From Nostocaceae cyanobacterium (lineage in GTDB: Bacteria > Cyanobacteriota > Cyanobacteriia > Cyanobacteriales > Nostocaceae), in assembly GCA_030065825.1 (NCBI GenBank), contig JASJCY010000003.1, positions 1 to 64,000 of the forward strand: a stretch of DNA of 64,000 bases, given 5' to 3'. Positions within the stretch are counted from its first letter, which is position 1, and each line of letters begins with the position of its first letter. Positions 9,888-19,400 of the stretch are shown in pieces. A program made the position numbers and the translations under genes. The notes below the pieces were generated by a model. That model had not been told where the DNA came from and made no database searches. It worked only from the letters and a program-made list of their open reading frames with translations.

Positions 9888-10766
9888 ATGGATTTCAGGA
9901 CTATTGGGATGGGGGCAGCACTTGGTTCTGCTGCATCGTGGGCAGTTGGTTCAATCCTATTTAAACAATTAGGGGAACAGATTTCGCCTTTAGCGATGAC
10001 TTTGGCTAAGGGGGGAGTAAGTGTTGTTTTGTTAGGTGCCACCCTCATTTTTACTGGTTACAATGGTATACAACAGCAGGCTTTATTACTACTAATATTT
10101 AGTGGACTTTTAGGTATTAGCTTAGGGGACAGTTTCTTTTTTGAAGCCCTGCAAGATTTAGGACCCCATGCCTTAGTATTACTGTTAATGGTGGGAGAAG
10201 TTTTAACTGTAATTTTAGCAGTAGTGTTTTTGGGTGAGACACCAACATTACTTGCATGGTTGGGTATTTTTTTAGTGGTGTTAGGAATTGCTGTTGTTTT
10301 GTCAGCAAAACTGTCAGGAGAAAAGCAAGCATCTGGGTGGAAAGGAATTGCTTTTGGGCTGTTGTCTGTATTGTGCATGTCGGTATCGATGATTGTTGCT
10401 AAAAAAGGTTTGGAATCAGTTTCAGCCATACAAGCAACTTTTATTCGCATGTTGTCTGGAACTACGGGAATGCTGCTTTTTGGTACATTTACCCAACGTT
10501 TGGGACGCTGGATGATTCCATTTCGTGACCCCAAGTTAATCTATTTTTTCTTGTTGTCAGTGTCCATTGTCACTTTTGGGGGATTTTGGCTTTCTTTAGT
10601 GGCAATTAAATATGTTGATGTGGCAATTGCTAACACATTAAGTTCCACAGAACCTCTATTTATTCTCCCCTTGGCGGCAATTTTTCTCAAAGAAAAAATT
10701 GTTTTTCGTTCTGTGTTAGGTACAGTTATGACATTAATAGGAATTGTTTTTCTCTGCATCAGTTAG
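9888..10766 (+). CDS. EamA/DMT-family permease
   Basis: Encodes 292 residues with about ten hydrophobic segments in two homologous halves (GSAASWAVGSILFK at the start, LGISLGDSFFFEAL, then the second-half GLLSVLCMSVSMIVAKKG and STEPLFILPLAAIFLKEKI). This is the drug/metabolite transporter superfamily, inner-membrane carriers for small metabolites or amino acids. It lies 83 bases after the methyltransferase and upstream of the HemN-like gene, so it could export or import a product of the two radical SAM enzymes (inference). Confidence 0.9.
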   Translation: MDFRTIGMGAALGSAASWAVGSILFKQLGEQISPLAMTLAKGGVSVVLLGATLIFTGYNGIQQQALLLLIFSGLLGISLGDSFFFEALQDLGPHALVLLLMVGEVLTVILAVVFLGETPTLLAWLGIFLVVLGIAVVLSAKLSGEKQASGWKGIAFGLLSVLCMSVSMIVAKKGLESVSAIQATFIRMLSGTTGMLLFGTFTQRLGRWMIPFRDPKLIYFFLLSVSIVTFGGFWLSLVAIKYVDVAIANTLSSTEPLFILPLAAIFLKEKIVFRSVLGTVMTLIGIVFLCIS

Positions 10767-10843
10767 TACATCATTATTCTATCTGAATTTGGCATTGCTG
10801 GATTAAAGGATGAATATGAGTGGGGTAGCTTATAAATATAGAA

Positions 10844-10925
10844 AACGGGCAGGGATGCTCGTTCCACAAGGCAAGATATCCATCCCACAAAATCATCAAA
10901 ATCATGCCGCATTTATGCAACGTTC
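10844..10925. repeat. Dispersed repeat (copy 2, inverted relative to 168-310)
   Basis: The segment ATCATGCCGCATTTATGCAAC near 10900-10920 is the reverse complement of the motif at 173-195. The preceding GGGCAGGGATGCTCG...CAAGGCAAGATATCC resembles the right half of the first copy. It lies just upstream of the HemN-like gene and may carry or interrupt its leader region. Confidence 0.5.
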
Positions 10926-10952
10926 TAAATTTTTATCCAAGGAGAAATCAAA

Positions 10953-12413
10953 ATGACAATTGCTGAAAATAGAATTACCAATCGCAAAGAATTACTAATT
11001 GCTAGGGCAAAAGAAAGAATTGAAGATTTACATAGACTGCAAAAGGCAGGATTAATTTGTAAGCATGGAGATTTTTTCCCTTCGGTGCATTATCCACCCA
11101 TCACCATGTATTCTCCCATCACCGAAGAGGAATTATTTGAGGGTTATACTCTTCCAGAAGACGGATTATTTGATATTTATGCCCATATTCCATTTTGCCG
11201 TCAACGCTGTATTTTCTGTCATTATCCTGTGCAATTAGGAGAACGAGATCCAGAAAAAGACCAGTACCTTGACGCATTAGAAAAAGAAATGGATATCTAT
11301 ATGCGACGACTGGGGATAGACAAAATTAAAGCCAGGTCAATTCTGGTGGGGGGAGGAACACCAACTTATCTCACATTGGAACAATTAGATAGATTTTTGA
11401 ATTTCTTTGTCCAACGGGTAGATTTATCAACTTGTACCCAGTTTAATTACGATGTAGATCCTGTAACTTTAATTGGTGCAGAAGGAAGAGAAAGATTACG
11501 TTTGATGCGGTCTTATGGTGTTGATCGTCTCACCATTGGTATTCAATCTTTGAATGAAGATATTCTCAAAAGAATGAACCGTCATCACGGTATAAAAGAG
11601 GCATTAGCATCAATTGAAAATGCTAAGGAATTTGGATATCAGGTCAATATTGAATTCATTTACGGCTATCCAGGAGAGACTTTGGATAACTGGATGGAAG
11701 TGATGGAACATGCTGTGTCTTTGGGAACAGAAGAAATTCAATTATATCGACTGAAAATTGAAGCTTATGGAGATTTTCAAGGACCAATTAAACGCTTGAG
11801 TGAAAGAGAGGAAAAAGGACAATATCAGCTACCAACTGTAGAAGAAACCTTAATGATGAAACAGTTGGCAATTGATATTCTCAATGAAAATGGCTATCAC
11901 GAAAATCTCCGTCGGGTATTTACAAAAGAACGCAAACATTATTCACACTATGCAGATAACCAATGTTGTGGATTGCTAGACCAGTTAGGATTTGGTTTAA
12001 CAGCCTTTAGCAGTCTCAGAAATAGATTTGTACTCAACACGCAGAATTTTGATGAATATTACTCTCAAATTGCTGCAGGTAAAATGCCTCTGAATCGGGG
12101 TATTACCAGAACTAAAGAAGAACAAATCAGCTGGGCAATTATTTTGCCTTTAAAAAATCGCTGTGTCTGGAAGAATTACTTTGAGAAAGTAACAGGGGGA
12201 GTATCCCTTAATCACGTCTTCCGCAACAAAATTGAGAAGCTAAAATCTTTTGGATTAATTACCGAAGATGAACAAAAAATTGAATTAACAAAACTCGGTG
12301 CCTTCTTTGCAGATGAAGTTGCACAACAATTTCATCACCCTAATTACATTCCCTTTTCCCGCGAACAGTATGAACACGGACCCTTATATCCTTATGATGA
12401 TTGTGAATTCTAA
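10953..12413 (+). CDS. HemN/HemW-like radical SAM protein
   Basis: Encodes 486 residues; ribosome site AAGGAG about 8 bases before the ATG. The radical SAM motif is PFCRQRCIFCHYP (CX3CX2C, about 81-88), followed by GGGTPT and the Elp3-type strand FNYDVDP...GVDRLTIGIQSLNEDILKRMNRHH, both typical of the coproporphyrinogen III oxidase-like family. The C-terminal part has the HemN-like LGFGLTAFSS and a winged-helix-like tail (KLKSFGLI). True HemN has a further Cys after the cluster motif (CxC); here the position reads CHY, so oxygen-independent coproporphyrinogen oxidation should not be assumed. Other possibilities are haem-binding HemW-like or an anaerobic methyltransferase role. It is the last radical SAM gene of the 7.6-12.4 kb group. 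Confidence 0.85.
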   Translation: MTIAENRITNRKELLIARAKERIEDLHRLQKAGLICKHGDFFPSVHYPPITMYSPITEEELFEGYTLPEDGLFDIYAHIPFCRQRCIFCHYPVQLGERDPEKDQYLDALEKEMDIYMRRLGIDKIKARSILVGGGTPTYLTLEQLDRFLNFFVQRVDLSTCTQFNYDVDPVTLIGAEGRERLRLMRSYGVDRLTIGIQSLNEDILKRMNRHHGIKEALASIENAKEFGYQVNIEFIYGYPGETLDNWMEVMEHAVSLGTEEIQLYRLKIEAYGDFQGPIKRLSEREEKGQYQLPTVEETLMMKQLAIDILNENGYHENLRRVFTKERKHYSHYADNQCCGLLDQLGFGLTAFSSLRNRFVLNTQNFDEYYSQIAAGKMPLNRGITRTKEEQISWAIILPLKNRCVWKNYFEKVTGGVSLNHVFRNKIEKLKSFGLITEDEQKIELTKLGAFFADEVAQQFHHPNYIPFSREQYEHGPLYPYDDCEF

Positions 12414-12525
12414 TAGATTTCTGTAATCTATCGGTTTTGAATTTAAGTACTTTCAAAAGCCCAGTTTTTTGAAAGCTGGGTTGATAAAATCATTTTTCCA
12501 AAAATCATTCACTCAAAATACGGTC

Positions 12526-13134
12526 ATGAAAAATAAAAAGAAGAATTCAATTAGCACCAAAAAAAAACTGATAAATTTAGCATTGTGTTTGGGTGTTATC
12601 AGTATCGGTTTCACCATTAATTCCGATATTCTTGCACAACCGCTATATCCACGCTATGGTCTTTTTCAACCCTATACCAAACCTCGATATCCCTCTCGCA
12701 ATCAAACAGGTAAGACTATTGCTGATGTTCTCACAAAAGATGCGAAATTTCGCAATTTTGTTGATGGCTTAGAACAAGCAAAATTGTTGGAGGAACTGAG
12801 AAAATCCTGTCCAAAAGAGCAACCCTATTGTTTAACAATTTTTGCTCCCAACGATGAGGCATTTAATAATCTACCTCGTGCTGTTTTCAATAAATATAAC
12901 CAACCAGAAAATCGCAGCAAAATTTTGCAATATCACTTAGTTCAAGGTCGAATTACTAAAGAAGATGTAGATAGTGGTTCAAAAGTGACCATGGCAGGTC
13001 ATCCCATCCAAATTACTGAGTCTTCTGAGGGTATTTATAAATTAAATACTGCAAATGGAAAACATCCATCAATCCTCACCAAAAATGGTGTAATTATTGA
13101 GATTGACCAAGTTCTCATACCTCCAGACTTGTAA
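12526..13134 (+). CDS. Secreted fasciclin (FAS1)-domain protein
   Basis: 202 residues from the ATG at 12526. The frame is open from a TTG at 12469, but the ATG directly precedes a normal signal peptide (KNKKKN, hydrophobic LALCLGVISIGF, cleavage near ILA-QPL). A FAS1 domain follows: TIADVLTKDAKFRNFVDGLEQA, TIFAPNDEAFNNLP, YHLVQGRITKEDV and the closing NGVIIEIDQVLIP. FAS1 proteins mediate adhesion or carbohydrate contact outside the cell. The protein probably stays in the periplasm or is released. A perfect hairpin at 13155-13183 follows. Confidence 0.88.
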   Translation: MKNKKKNSISTKKKLINLALCLGVISIGFTINSDILAQPLYPRYGLFQPYTKPRYPSRNQTGKTIADVLTKDAKFRNFVDGLEQAKLLEELRKSCPKEQPYCLTIFAPNDEAFNNLPRAVFNKYNQPENRSKILQYHLVQGRITKEDVDSGSKVTMAGHPIQITESSEGIYKLNTANGKHPSILTKNGVIIEIDQVLIPPDL

Positions 13135-13154
13135 TTAACATTAAGTATCTGTAG

Positions 13155-13183
13155 GGTGCGTTATGACTTTAGTCTAACGCACC
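13155..13183. terminator. Perfect 9-bp hairpin after the fasciclin gene
   Basis: GGTGCGTTA (13155-13163) pairs perfectly with TAACGCACC (13175-13183). There is no T run, so a terminator role is only possible. The same stem recurs at 45882-45907 between two convergent gene sets and partly at 13354-13431, which shows it is a repeated sequence. Confidence 0.45.
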
Positions 13184-13189
13184 ATCCTG

Positions 13190-13338
13190 TAAGAGACCTT
13201 TTATAAAGTAAATATTAAGTCTATGGATGTAGGGAGAAACCGGGTTTCTATGGGTGGAGTATCGAATCCGCATCCTACTTAGTCTCAAAGAAACCCGGTT
13301 TCTTGGGTCTTAAGGTTTACTTTATAAATAACCTCTAA
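13190..13338. mobile_element. MITE-like element with AGAAACCCGGTTTCT core
   Basis: The ends are inverted: left AAGAGACCTTTTATAAAGTAAA against right TTTACTTTATAAATAACCTCTA. The interior holds two opposed copies of GAAACCGGGTTTCT (about 13235 and 13292). Elements with related ends and core lie at 45241-45388 and 53579-53678. The size (about 150 bases), lack of coding capacity and terminal inversion fit a non-autonomous MITE. Confidence 0.6.
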
Positions 13339-13353
13339 ATCCTTTGCTGGGTT

Positions 13354-13431
13354 ACTTTGGTGCGTTACGCTACGCGATAACACACCCTACTGACTTTGGT
13401 GCGTTACGCTACGCGATAACACACCCTACTC
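13354..13431. repeat. Two tandem 39-bp units
   Basis: Two nearly identical 39-base units begin at 13354 and 13393, each containing GGTGCGTTACGCTACGCGAT and ending in ACACACCCTACT. The unit is related to the stem of the hairpin at 13155-13183. This is a typical cyanobacterial intergenic repeat with no coding sense. Confidence 0.8.
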
Positions 13432-13462
13432 ACTCCTATTTAGCCAAGAGTGGGGTTAATTA

Positions 13463-16267
13463 TTACTGCCAATTTCCTACAATCACAAATGGTGCCCAAA
13501 AATAAGGATGTTTATACTTTTCATTGTTGATTAAACTTAGTTGTGCTGCTTGTAATGCTTGTACTTTATTGATATTATTCTTTTTAGCATTTTTTAATTG
13601 TCGATAAAATTCACGCATCAATTCCGCAGTACTTTCATCCGCTACTGACCAAAGTGTGGCTAAGGTACTTCTAGCACCTGCACGCACTGCAACTCCTGCA
13701 AGTCCTAAAGCTGCACGTTTGTCTCCAATTGCTGTTTCACAAGCACTTAGTACTAGTAATTCAATTGATAAACTTTGGTTTAATTGGTTCTTTTGCAGCA
13801 AATTCTTTAAGTCTTTAACATTAATTCGATTATCCCAAACAAGAATAAAAGTATTTTCAACATCGGAACTAAACTTTCCATGGGTGGCTAAATGAATAAT
13901 GGGAAAAGTAGCAGCATTAATTTCTTTTCTAATGGTTGGAGTAAGAAAACTTTGGTTGAGAATTACTTCTGATGAAAGTCCTAAATTTTGAATTTCTTCT
14001 AGTTCTAATTTGACATAAGGTAATCCTTCAAATCCTTGATGGGCTGGAAGGTCTTTTTGCAGTTCACTGAGTCCAGCAGTTAAGACTCTTAAATTTTGAA
14101 TTTCAGTAATAGGTTTTGGTTTCACTAAGTCTAAACCAGGTGCTACAGCAACAGCATATTTTTCTATGAGGAATTTATTGTTTTTATCCAACAATACACT
14201 CATGGGGATATTCCGCAACTCGCCATCAAGTACAAATGCCAAGTTTTTAATTTGCTTATTAGCTGTTAATTCCTTCTCGAAAGGTTGAATTAACCAACTA
14301 TATAATTCTTGATATAGACTTGCAGCTTTACTGTTGGGTTCAATCAGGGAACTTCTGACATCTTCAACTTTATCTTCTAGTTCTTTTTTGGTAATTTCGT
14401 GAATATGCAGTTTTAGAGGTTGATTGGGTAAGCTGAGAATAACGCCTAACTTTTCTGGCAAAATAATTGTGTAAAAAACAGCCGCTGTTGTGTCAATCTG
14501 ATCAATGTTTTTGGGTTCTGCTTCGACACAGGCTTCTTGGAAAAAGTCATTTATTTCTGCTAACTGCAAAGATTGAATAACTTCACGGGCTTTACTGAGT
14601 AGGTTTTGGACTTTTTTTGGTGATTTTCCAGATTTTGTTAAAGAATCTGCATAGTCTAAATGTAATTGTACTAATTCTCGATATACAGGTTCAATGCTAT
14701 CCCGAAAAGAATATTGTACCTCTGGATTAATAGCTACTAAATCACCCCGCAATGACTGTAAAGCATTATAGGCTTTGGTATAAGTAGAGATAGCATTTTC
14801 TGTCTTTCCTTGGGTTTTATATATTCGTCCTAACTGCCAGAAAAATTGATAGGCAATATCTGAATTTTCAAATGTAGAAGCTATACTCAAAGCCTGTTTA
14901 GTCAATTTTTCTGCTTGGGCTAAATTATGCTTTTTCCCTGGTAATTCATACAGCGCACCGCGATATCCTACAGCATAAGCTTCGGCAGATTTGTCCCCTA
15001 ATTCTTTGGCTTGTGTTGCTGCTTGAATTAGGATTTTCTCTATTTCTTCAAAGGTAGGGATTTGAGAATTTTCTTGAATGGTAAAATTCTTATCTTGTTG
15101 TGCCAATTTAACTAAATTCTGGGCAAAATTTAGTTGTAAATAAATATTTGTACGACTGGGAACTAAACTACCTATTTCGGGCTTAATTTGTTTCCAGAAT
15201 TTTTCTGCTTCCTGAAAATCCTCGCGCTTCAACAATAAATTTAGTTGGTTTAACTTTGCTTGCTGTTGTGTAATTGGTGAAGATGAAATATCGATTACTT
15301 GCTGATAAAGTTTTAAAGCTTTTTGCTCATCTTCTTCGCGGATACGCCGAACTTTTCTGGATTCTGATTTAGCTTGTATGGTGTTAGCTAAACTCAGATA
15401 ATTCGCGGCTATTTCCTCTGAATCATTCAATTTGTTCGCCAGATGACTACTGGTTTCTAAAACTATTTCCGATTGGTTTATCTGACCGATATATCTTAAA
15501 GTTTTTCCCAGACTTCTCAATGCCAAAATGTTGGTGATTGAGGGAGATTCATTTTTATATAATTCCAATTTTTTCTGGAAATTATCTGTACTTAAACTAC
15601 TTAATTCTTGACAATTTTTGACCTGAACTTGGTCTAATACTTCTAACACCACCTTACAAGCACGGGGATAAAAACCCATATCTTGCATAGTTTGTGCCTG
15701 GTTAATTTTACTCTGGGCTAATTTTTTTGGTGCGTCTATTTGAGTGTAAATTTGAGTAGCTTCTTGCCAAGTTTGAAGTGATTCATCTAAATTACCAGTT
15801 TCTCTTTGTAAATATCCCTTAATTTCTAATGCTTGTGCCAAGAGTTCTAAACTTTTTAATTCTTTTTTGCTCTCAACTTGAGGACGTAGTATTTTTAAAC
15901 TGTCATTAATGGCTTGATTGGCTTGTTCCCATTTTCCTAATTGTTGATAACTCAAAGCTAGATTGCTCAACGCCATCCCTTGATTTAAACTATCTCCTTC
16001 CTGGGCAAAAATAGTTGCTGCTTGTTGCCAAATTACCGCTGCATCTGGAAATTCACCTTGACGATATAATTCCATTGCTTTATAGCTTAATCCTTGCCCA
16101 TCTGCCTGAGTTTGTGCCACCCTAGTTGGTAAAGACACCTTTGCTAATACAGGTGTAACGGTAAAAAAAATAAACAACAATACTGCAATAAATAAGGATT
16201 GCTTTTGATATATCCTTTTACAGATATTTGATATTTTTTTGATAAAATTGAGGCATTTATTAAACAC
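13463..16267 (-). CDS. Exported TPR-CHAT domain protein (CHAT 1)
   Basis: 934 residues from the GTG at 16267, chosen because GAGGGAGG lies a few bases upstream; the longer frame from a TTG at 16291 would place this ribosome site inside the gene. A signal peptide (SLFIAVLLFIFFTVTPVLA) is followed by many TPR-like helical repeats (about 50-560) and a C-terminal CHAT domain, a caspase/separase-like fold. The likely catalytic His is in IHLATHGKFS and the Cys in LVLSACETAIGD, both intact. The gene follows tpsB and tpsA on the same strand with gaps of about 150 bases. Export makes it a candidate periplasmic protease acting on or with the TPS exoprotein (inference). Confidence 0.9.
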   Translation of the reverse strand: MFNKCLNFIKKISNICKRIYQKQSLFIAVLLFIFFTVTPVLAKVSLPTRVAQTQADGQGLSYKAMELYRQGEFPDAAVIWQQAATIFAQEGDSLNQGMALSNLALSYQQLGKWEQANQAINDSLKILRPQVESKKELKSLELLAQALEIKGYLQRETGNLDESLQTWQEATQIYTQIDAPKKLAQSKINQAQTMQDMGFYPRACKVVLEVLDQVQVKNCQELSSLSTDNFQKKLELYKNESPSITNILALRSLGKTLRYIGQINQSEIVLETSSHLANKLNDSEEIAANYLSLANTIQAKSESRKVRRIREEDEQKALKLYQQVIDISSSPITQQQAKLNQLNLLLKREDFQEAEKFWKQIKPEIGSLVPSRTNIYLQLNFAQNLVKLAQQDKNFTIQENSQIPTFEEIEKILIQAATQAKELGDKSAEAYAVGYRGALYELPGKKHNLAQAEKLTKQALSIASTFENSDIAYQFFWQLGRIYKTQGKTENAISTYTKAYNALQSLRGDLVAINPEVQYSFRDSIEPVYRELVQLHLDYADSLTKSGKSPKKVQNLLSKAREVIQSLQLAEINDFFQEACVEAEPKNIDQIDTTAAVFYTIILPEKLGVILSLPNQPLKLHIHEITKKELEDKVEDVRSSLIEPNSKAASLYQELYSWLIQPFEKELTANKQIKNLAFVLDGELRNIPMSVLLDKNNKFLIEKYAVAVAPGLDLVKPKPITEIQNLRVLTAGLSELQKDLPAHQGFEGLPYVKLELEEIQNLGLSSEVILNQSFLTPTIRKEINAATFPIIHLATHGKFSSDVENTFILVWDNRINVKDLKNLLQKNQLNQSLSIELLVLSACETAIGDKRAALGLAGVAVRAGARSTLATLWSVADESTAELMREFYRQLKNAKKNNINKVQALQAAQLSLINNEKYKHPYFWAPFVIVGNWQ

Positions 16268-16304
16268 TTTTCCTCCCTCTTTAAATTGCAATTAAATTGA
16301 TTAC

Positions 16305-16390
16305 TTATAAACCGGGTTTCTTTGAGACTAAGCAATACCAATTCACGAAAATATTGATACATATGTAGGGGCGCAATGCTTGCGCCCAAA
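16305..16390. repeat. AAACCGGGTTTCT block plus GGGCGCAA hairpin
   Basis: In the gap between the CHAT gene and the tpsA gene lie AAACCGGGTTTCTTTGAG (about 16310-16327) and a perfect 8-bp hairpin, GGGCGCAA (16369-16376) against TTGCGCCC (16380-16387). The hairpin sequence GTAGGGGCGCAATGCTTGC recurs at about 26186-26208 and 44402-44424. It has no T run. Confidence 0.7.
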
Positions 16391-16419
16391 TCCATAATTT
16401 GTATCACCAATAAAGTGAA

Positions 16420-19400
16420 TTAACCCCCTGAACAAATAGCAGATTTTTGGCGGATGCGTTGAACATTAATGTCCTTCGGGTCGTATGCGGTGAGGACAAC
16501 TTCCCCTTTTTCATTAAATACCCATCCTTGAGCAGGTACAATTCGCCTTTCAGTAGAATTGCTGAATTGAGACGTATTACTTTTATTGCTAGAATTACCT
16601 GTACTGGGAACGGGATTCACCAAATCGACTCGCACCGTACTACTGCTGGGGGGTTGATTGGGATTTGTCGGTAAACCACCCCGACCAACTTGGACAAATT
16701 CGCTACCGACACCTTGCTTACAGACATTTTGGGCTATTTGGTCCTTGGGGTCTGTAACACTTTCTGGTAATTCCACTAATCCCTTGCTGGGATCAACATC
16801 TGGGGTGGTAAGCGTCACAATGCCAGATACGCCAAATTCTGAACTGGCATCGATGTCATTCGTACCATTTCCTGGAATTGCTCTTCGTTCCTCTAGCCCC
16901 AGGATTCCCTCAGTGGTAATATTGATCTCTCCTCCTCGTCCTTTCTGTGCCTTGGCAATAATATCATTGCCATCTCCTTGTGAAGGAAAAGCAACTACAA
17001 ATCCTGCATCGATGTTGATATTGCCACCATTACCAGCCCCTTGATTGCTAGCCGCAGTTGCAGATATTTGACTATTACGCCGCAATAGCAATAAATCTCT
17101 GATATTTAAATCTATATTCCCCCCTGAAGCGGTGCTACTTTCTGCTTTGATTTCTCCCCTGTCTAAGGTGAGATTACCCGCAATCAGTTCTATATTTCCA
17201 GCCTCACCCGTACCGTCACTGGTTGCGGAAATGATTCCACCATCTTTGATTGTTACTTGTCTGGGGTCGATAAAAATACTACCACCGTCTCCAGTGGAAC
17301 CAGGGGCTGTGTTAGCAAAGATACCGCTTTGGGAACTGACTGGGTCAATTGTAAACTCTACGTCGTCTTTTGGGAATTTTTCATTTAATAATTGAATCCT
17401 CTCAGAATAAGTAGGGTCACTACCTGATATTTGAATGCGATCGCTTACGTTGATGTTAATGTTACGAGCATCACCACCACTAAAGGTAGTAGTGAGAATT
17501 TGTCCACCACCTGTCAAGTCTAGGGTATTTGCATTAACCGTAATATTACCACCAGGAGAGTTGCTACGGCTACGGGCACTTAAAACCCCACCATCGGTTA
17601 TTTGTAATTTAGAGGTGGTGACATTGATTTCTCCTCCCTCTCCATTTGCTGTCGTTTCTGTGTTTGTAAACAAACCACTGGAAAAGCCACCTACGCTACC
17701 ATCCTCAAGTAATGGTAATGGAGCAACTCCAGAGATGATAACAGAATCTGTTGCATTGACGAAGATATTACCTGCATTCCCATTTCCCCTGGTTTGGGCT
17801 ATCAGTTCAGAACCACCACTGAGGGACAAATTTCTGGTTGTTACCTTAATTTCACCCCCTTTACCCACACCTCCAATTTCTACTGTACTAAAGATCGAAC
17901 TGGCACCGGTGAATGCAATATTTCCATTTTCTGCTTGAAGAGTTACCTTACCAGCATCTCCTCTACGCTGAGTAGAAGTGTCTATTTTAGAACTATTTGC
18001 CAGGGAAATACTATCAACCGCATCAATTGAGATATCCCCTGCATTAATTAACTCATCAACAGCACCCTCAACACTCTGATTGGTAGTACTTAAAGTAGAA
18101 CCATTTAACCAAACTACTCTGGGAGAAGAAGTTTCGCCAGAGACTTCCGATTTACCAATTAATATTCGCCCAACTTGCCCATCACTGGAAATTGTACTTT
18201 GATTGATTGCAACTTGGTCGCGGGCATTCAATATAATATCTCCTGCAAATCCTGTGCCAGAATTAGTGCTACTTAGTCGAGAATTATTCAGCAAGATAGA
18301 ACCATTTTTGGCGTTGATATTAATCTCACTAAATAAATCTGTGCTTTCATCATTACTTGTACTTGTAGTGGAAATAGAACTATCACTGATATTAACTGAA
18401 TTATTGTTTGATGTTATAAAAACACGTCCTGCAAATCCTTCACTGGAAATCTTGCTTTGGTTTGTTAAGGAAATTTGGTCACGAGCATTTAGTGTGATGT
18501 CTCCTGCAAAGCGATCAGTATTGTTAGTATTGTTAGTACTGAACAATTGAGCGCTATTGTCTAAAAAGATAGAACCTGCCTGAGAAGTGATGCGAATATT
18601 ACCAGCATTTCCACTGGCATCTTGCTCAACATCAGTAAAAATACCACTAGTGTTTCCTTCTTGGTTACGACCAGAAATGATGACATTTTCTTGAGTGGTT
18701 ATAGTGATGTTACCACCATTTCCTTGCCCAGGTTGGGGATTATTTTCTTCTGAACCATTAACACCAGATTGCAGTTGTGCGCCATTAAGCATGGAAACCG
18801 AGCCTGCATTAATACTGATGTCACCTGCTTGACCATTCTTAGCTCCTGCTCGCACGTTACTAAAGAATCTAGTGTTATTCAATTCGACAGAGCCACTAGC
18901 TTCTAAAGAAATACCACCAGCTGTGCCAGAACCAAAGGTACTGGAACTTAAATCCGCTTCGTTAACCACAATTTGGGCAGCAGCAATGTTGATTTCACCT
19001 GCATTTTTGTCTGGTGCGGTGCTGTTGTTGTTATTCAACTCGGTGGTCGCACCTTCAATTCGCACCTGTGCTGGTAAAAATGATTGTGCATCATCACCAA
19101 TTACAATTCGTCCTTGATTTCCTCTAGCAAATATTGTTGTACCACCTGTGATGGCAATTTGATCACGGGCATTTAATCTAATATCTCCTGCAAATCCCGT
19201 GCCTTTATTAGTGCTAGTTAGTCGAGAATTATTCAGCAAAATGGAACCATTTTCGGCTTTGATATTAATCTCGCTAAATGAATCTGTGTTCTCATTTTCA
19301 CTTGTAGTGGAAATCTTACTGTCACTGATACTAACTGAATTATTATTTGATATTAGAAAAACACGTCCTGATAATCCATTGCTTTCAATATTGCTTTGGT

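Noticed and set aside
10058..10534. 158-codon minus-strand frame inside the EamA gene
   Set aside because: It is antisense to a clear membrane protein, with no motif or start signal.
10953..12413. True oxygen-independent coproporphyrinogen III oxidase (HemN)
   Set aside because: The residue pattern after the cluster motif (CHY rather than CxC) and lack of haem genes nearby do not support the specific assignment.
12458..12480. Terminator hairpin CCCAG...CTGGG before the fasciclin gene
   Set aside because: The stem is only five pairs and is followed by no T run; too weak to call.
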